Below are positions 16,430 to 19,311 of a stretch of DNA of 19,311 bases, one piece after another. The DNA comes from JBBIRM01 sp037441765 (GTDB taxonomy: Bacteria > Desulfobacterota > BSN033 > UBA1163), in the NCBI GenBank assembly GCA_037441765.1, contig JBBIRM010000041.1, positions 1 to 19,311 of the forward strand, in the 5' to 3' direction. Made by a program: the position numbers and the translations under genes. The notes under the pieces were generated by a model. That model was not told the origin of the DNA. It was given only the letters and a program-made list of their open reading frames with translations, and ran no database searches. Within the stretch, counting starts at the first letter, position 1; every line of letters begins with the position of its first letter.

Positions 16430-16668
16430 TTTCAAATTGCAGATTTGTATCAATTTAGTTTTTTGAAGATGAGAGTTTCAAAAAGCAATTAATTGAAAGT
16501 ATCATTAAAAAATCCACCTTAATCCCCCTTTGCCAAAGGGGGAAAATGCTATCTCCTCCCTTTAGCAAAGGGAGGTCGGGAGGGATTTTAAAAAGATTTT
16601 CAAACAGATAATATGTTACGTCGATTTCAGATTTTTAATCTTTGATCTAAAGTTAAAATAGGGAAGGG
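16430..16668. other. hisB-hisH gap holding a double-hairpin repeat
   Basis: This 239-bp gap contains no open frame of note. Its central part (16509-16589) is a compact inverted-repeat element, listed separately. The rest is AT-rich. The hisH ribosome binding site is the purine run GGGAAGGG immediately before ATG 16669. Confidence 0.6.
16509..16589. repeat. Double-hairpin palindromic element (REP/MITE-like)
   Basis: Two near-identical hairpins sit in tandem: CCCCCTTTGCCAAAGGGGG at 16524-16542 (8-bp stem, 3-nt loop) and a 9-bp stem CCTCCCTTT/AAAGGGAGG at 16555-16575 with loop AGC. Outer inverted ends AAAATCC (16509-16515) and GGATTTT (16583-16589) enclose them. The form matches the small palindromic intergenic elements often dispersed in bacterial genomes, and I recall similar runs of AATCCCCCTTT-type sequence elsewhere. 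It has no open frame and no obvious target-site duplication. It could also act as a terminator or mRNA stabiliser between hisB and hisH. Confidence 0.75.
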
Positions 16669-17286
16669 ATGAAACCAAAGATCGCAATCATTGACTACGG
16701 GATGGGAAACCTTAGAAATATTCAGAGGGGTTTTGAATGGGTGGGTTTTGAGGCCACCTTGACAAAGAGCAAGAGAGAGATTGATAAGGCCTCAGCGATT
16801 GTCCTTCCAGGGGTAGGGGCCTTTAGGGATTGCATGAAAAATTTGGAAAGATATAGACTAATCGATCCCCTGATAAGGTCAATCGAGAAAGGAAAACCCT
16901 ACCTCGGCATCTGCCTTGGGCTTCAAATCCTTTTCACCGAAAGCGAAGAGTTTGGTTCCACTTTGGGATTGGGCATGATAAAAGGGAAGGTGGTAAGGTT
17001 TACTCCAGATGATGAACATAAGGTTCCTCACATGGGTTGGAACACAATTGAGATAGTAAGGAGGGCCCCTGCTTTTTCGGGAATTGAGAGCGGAGAGTTT
17101 TTCTACTTTGTCCATTCCTATTATGTCGTGACAGAAGAGAAGGAGTGGATTTCATCTTTGACCGATTACGGGAAGCCCTTTGTCTCAAGTATCTGGAAGG
17201 AGAATCTCTTTGCAACACAGTTCCATCCCGAAAAGAGTCAACAGAAGGGATTGAGGATACTAAAAAATTTTGCTAAATCCATTTAA
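16669..17286 (+). CDS. hisH: Imidazole glycerol phosphate synthase, glutaminase subunit
   Basis: HisH hydrolyses glutamine and channels ammonia to HisF, forming imidazole glycerol phosphate and AICAR. The 205-aa protein is a class I glutamine amidotransferase with the triad Cys82 (GICLGLQ), His186 and Glu188 (QFHPEKS). The N-terminus IAIIDYGMGNLRN and the loop VLPGVGAFRDCM are typical. Partner hisF and hisA, often adjacent, do not follow: kdsA is next. A weak hairpin CTGCCT/AGGCAG (17302-17320) lies in the 69-bp gap after the gene, without a T-run. Confidence 0.96.
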   Translation: MKPKIAIIDYGMGNLRNIQRGFEWVGFEATLTKSKREIDKASAIVLPGVGAFRDCMKNLERYRLIDPLIRSIEKGKPYLGICLGLQILFTESEEFGSTLGLGMIKGKVVRFTPDDEHKVPHMGWNTIEIVRRAPAFSGIESGEFFYFVHSYYVVTEEKEWISSLTDYGKPFVSSIWKENLFATQFHPEKSQQKGLRILKNFAKSI

Positions 17287-17301
17287 ATTTAAAGATTAGG
17301 T

Positions 17302-17320
17302 CTGCCTCCCAAATAGGCAG
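17302..17320 (+). other. Small hairpin between hisH and kdsA
   Basis: CTGCCT (17302-17307) pairs with AGGCAG (17315-17320) around a 7-nt loop. The following sequence TGATATGAATAAAAC lacks a T-tract, so an intrinsic terminator is doubtful. Confidence 0.3.
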
Positions 17321-17355
17321 TGATATGAATAAAACGGTATTTAAGAGGAGCAACT

Positions 17356-18189
17356 ATGAACGAAGTAAGAGTGGGTGAAATTCGAATAGGAAGGGGAAAT
17401 CCATTGGTCCTTATTGCAGGCCCCTGTGTCTTGGAGGGTGAAGCGATGGCCTTAGAGATTGCTAAAAGATTAAAGGAGATCTGCACCGCTCTTCATATCC
17501 CCTTCATCTTTAAGGCCTCTTATGAGAAGGACAATAGAAGTTCAGAGACCTCCTACAAAGGTCCTTTGATAAAAGAGGGGCTAAGGATTCTTGGAAAGGT
17601 GAAAGAGAAGATCCAGATTCCTGTTCTTTCGGATGTCCATCGGGCAGAGGATGTGCCTCAGGCCAAGGAGGTTTTAGATATCATTCAGGTTCCTGCTTTT
17701 CTCTGTCAGCAGACAAGCCTTCTTCTCAAAGTGGGGGAGGCAGGGAAGGTTGTCAACATTAAAAAGGGGCAGTTTGTTTCTCCTGAAAATATGGGAGGAG
17801 CGGTGAGGAAGATTTACAGCACTGGGAATCGCCAGGTCCTTCTTACTGAACGTGGGACATGCTTTGGATATAATAAACTGATTTCTGACCTCTGCGCAAT
17901 CCCCATCATGCAGGAGATTGGCTGTCCAGTGATCTTCGATGCAACCCACATTGTAAGAAATTATGGTATCCCGAGTGAAGATCCAAGAGGGGGAAGCCCT
18001 CGTTATGTCCCCCATCTGACAAGGGCCGCGGTAGCAGTAGGATGTAATGGTCTATTCATCGAGACCCACCCCGAGCCCGAGAAGGCCCTCTGTGATGCCT
18101 CAAGCATGGTTCCACTTAAAGAGATGGAGGGGCTATTAAGACAGGCCAAGGCGATTCATGATATGGTTAGGAGTTGGGGAATCATTTAA
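17356..18189 (+). CDS. kdsA: 3-deoxy-D-manno-octulosonate 8-phosphate synthase
   Basis: KdsA condenses PEP with arabinose 5-phosphate to Kdo 8-phosphate, the precursor of the Kdo in lipopolysaccharide. The 277-aa product has AGPCVLEGE at 21-29, FKASYEKDNRSS from 52, NIKKGQFVSPENMGG from 134 and FIETHPEPEKALCDASS from 234. Cys24, His198, Glu236 and Asp247 fall at nearly the spacing of the metal ligands of Aquifex aeolicus KdsA (Cys11, His185, Glu222, Asp233). This predicts the metal-dependent class, not the metal-independent E. coli type with Asn in that place. GAGGAG at 17345-17350 is the ribosome binding site, 5 nt before the ATG. This gene is the main evidence for a Gram-negative outer membrane. 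Confidence 0.96.
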   Translation: MNEVRVGEIRIGRGNPLVLIAGPCVLEGEAMALEIAKRLKEICTALHIPFIFKASYEKDNRSSETSYKGPLIKEGLRILGKVKEKIQIPVLSDVHRAEDVPQAKEVLDIIQVPAFLCQQTSLLLKVGEAGKVVNIKKGQFVSPENMGGAVRKIYSTGNRQVLLTERGTCFGYNKLISDLCAIPIMQEIGCPVIFDATHIVRNYGIPSEDPRGGSPRYVPHLTRAAVAVGCNGLFIETHPEPEKALCDASSMVPLKEMEGLLRQAKAIHDMVRSWGII

Positions 18190-18232
18190 TGACCGAAAAA
18201 CCCTAAAAATATATTATACGAGGAGAATCGAG

Positions 18233-18886
18233 GTGAAAATCTTTATTGATACAGCCAATCTCAATGAGATTCGAAGAGCCAAAACGCTCGGTCTGGTGGA
18301 CGGGGTTACAACCAATCCAACCCTCATTGCCAGAGAGGAAGAAGCAACCGAGGCCTTAATTAGAAAGATTTCAGAGGAGGTAAAAGGGCCAGTAAATGTG
18401 GAGGTTACCGGGACAACCTGTGAGGCCATTGTTAAGGAAGCAAAACAGATGGCTAACTGGGGCAATGAGATCGTGATCAAAATTCCCATCAACTTAGAAG
18501 GGCTCAAGGCAGTGAAGGTACTTTCTGAAGAAGGCATCCAGACCAATGTGACTCTGATCTTTTCTCCCAGCCAGGCCATTCTGGCTGCCAAATCTGGCGC
18601 AAATTACATCTGTCCTTTTTTAGGGAGACTGGATGATATTAGCTTCAATGGCCTTGAATTGATTAAGCAGATTAAAGGTATTTATCACCAATATCCTGAG
18701 ATTCAAACCAAGATCATTGTGGCCAGTGTCAGGCATCCAATCCATGTGATCGAGGCCGGGTTGATCGGGGCAGAGATCGTGACCGTCCCTCCCTCCATCC
18801 TTGAGCAGATGGTGAAACACCCCTTGACCGATCGAGGGATTGTCCAATTCTTAGAGGATGCCAAAAAGATTGTCACAAGAAAGTGA
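18233..18886 (+). CDS. tal: Small transaldolase / fructose-6-phosphate aldolase family
   Basis: This family of class I aldolases transfers or cleaves a dihydroxyacetone unit in sugar phosphate metabolism. I choose GTG 18233 (217 aa), preceded by AGGAG at 18221-18225 with 7-nt spacing; it gives the usual N-terminus KIFIDTANLNEIRRA. The longer frame to ATG 18158 would overlap kdsA and adds non-conserved residues. The Schiff-base lysine is Lys83 in EIVIKIPIN, with Asp6 and Asn28 also conserved. CPFLGRLDD at 127-135 has Phe129 where true fructose-6-phosphate aldolase has Tyr131, which favours transaldolase activity by analogy. The product may feed pentose phosphates toward arabinose 5-phosphate used by KdsA, but this is inference. 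Confidence 0.93.
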   Translation: MKIFIDTANLNEIRRAKTLGLVDGVTTNPTLIAREEEATEALIRKISEEVKGPVNVEVTGTTCEAIVKEAKQMANWGNEIVIKIPINLEGLKAVKVLSEEGIQTNVTLIFSPSQAILAAKSGANYICPFLGRLDDISFNGLELIKQIKGIYHQYPEIQTKIIVASVRHPIHVIEAGLIGAEIVTVPPSILEQMVKHPLTDRGIVQFLEDAKKIVTRK

Positions 18887-18894
18887 GCAATAAA

Positions 18895-19311
18895 ATGAGT
18901 AGAATTCTTAGAACATGGATAGTAGTTGGGGTTTTGTTAATGGCCTTTCTTCAGGGATTAATCTTTCTTTTTGGAATTGAGGCGAAAGCAGAAGAGAATC
19001 TCAAACTTGCTATCCTCCCTTTCTTTATTGAGAGACCGAAGGGATTAGAGAAGGGGGTGGTCTGCCCATTCTGTAAAGGAATTTACAGGGGGGGTGAGAT
19101 TGTCCCTGGTGCCCAAAATACCCTGATGAGGCTTCTTAACCAGAAGATGGAAGGGATAAGGACATTTAAACTTCTTCCCCCCGAAAAGGTGGAGGAGTCT
19201 TTTTCGAAGTTCGACAGTAGGCTTTTCCAGGAAAACCCTCTATCTTCTTCACTTCAGATTGGGAAGGAGTTAGGAGCAGATTACTTGTTTGCAGGATTCC
19301 TCTTTCGTTTC
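18895..19311 (+). CDS. Exported protein of unknown function, 3' truncated by window
   Basis: An open frame begins at ATG 18895, 8 bp after the tal stop, and runs off the window after 139 codons. The N-terminus MSRILRTW followed by a hydrophobic stretch (about 9-28) and AKA|EE looks like a Sec signal peptide cleaved near residue 32. The mature part begins NLKLAILPFF, and later shows LQIGKELGADYLFAGFLFRF. The pattern of LAILPF followed by GADYLFAG recalls TolB-N/CsgG-like periplasmic or outer-membrane proteins, but I cannot assign a family. A CPFC motif at 57-60 could bind metal or form a disulfide. The ribosome binding site is weak (AAGTGAG). No function is claimed. Confidence 0.8.
   Translation, partial: MSRILRTWIVVGVLLMAFLQGLIFLFGIEAKAEENLKLAILPFFIERPKGLEKGVVCPFCKGIYRGGEIVPGAQNTLMRLLNQKMEGIRTFKLLPPEKVEESFSKFDSRLFQENPLSSSLQIGKELGADYLFAGFLFRF

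Noticed and set aside
16524..16575. CRISPR repeats
   Set aside because: Only two short palindromes, not identical direct repeats with regular unique spacers, and no cas genes nearby.
18158..18232. Extended N-terminus for the transaldolase from ATG 18158
   Set aside because: It overlaps the 3' end of kdsA, adds 25 residues unlike the family, and a GTG with a good ribosome binding site at 18233 gives the normal N-terminus.

Overview
The window is a single dense run of genes, all on the + strand, consistent with a leading-strand segment beside a chromosome origin. Layout: a short upstream remnant; gyrA; an AT-rich gap with DnaA boxes (candidate oriC); dnaA; a second AT-rich gap; dnaN; gyrB; coaE; rho; rpmE; a DUF1385 membrane-protein gene; prfA; prmC; murA; hisD; hisB; a gap holding a double-hairpin repeat; hisH; kdsA; a small transaldolase-family gene; and the 5' end of an exported-protein gene cut by the window edge. 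No tRNA, rRNA, CRISPR array or transposase gene is visible.

The organism is a Gram-negative bacterium: kdsA makes the Kdo precursor for lipopolysaccharide. The block rho-rpmE-DUF1385-prfA-prmC-murA-his resembles, from memory, the arrangement in Deltaproteobacteria/Desulfobacterota. That lineage is an inference from gene order and moderate-to-low GC. The origin-side order gyrA-dnaA-dnaN-gyrB without recF between dnaN and gyrB is unusual.

The most striking observation is in gyrB. The reading frame is full length (792 codons, C-terminus matching the family) but carries an in-frame amber codon, TAG at 7667-7669, exactly where GyrB has the invariant Lys of the motif RYKGLGEM (E. coli Lys740). The frame stays open and conserved for 64 more codons to a second TAG. 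This may be a sequencing or assembly error, a genuine nonsense mutation, a split protein, or amber recoding (Lys-inserting suppressor or pyrrolysine). TAG serves as a normal stop for gyrA, coaE, rho and prmC here, and a second TAG is all that separates gyrB from in-frame coaE, so wholesale reassignment of TAG is unlikely.

Functionally the genes cover replication initiation and elongation (dnaA, dnaN), DNA supercoiling (gyrA, gyrB), CoA synthesis (coaE), transcription termination (rho), translation (rpmE, prfA, prmC), envelope synthesis (murA, kdsA), histidine synthesis (hisD, hisB, hisH) and sugar-phosphate metabolism (tal). Several junctions are overlapping or nearly so (DUF1385/prfA, prfA/prmC, murA/hisD, hisD/hisB), suggesting translational coupling.
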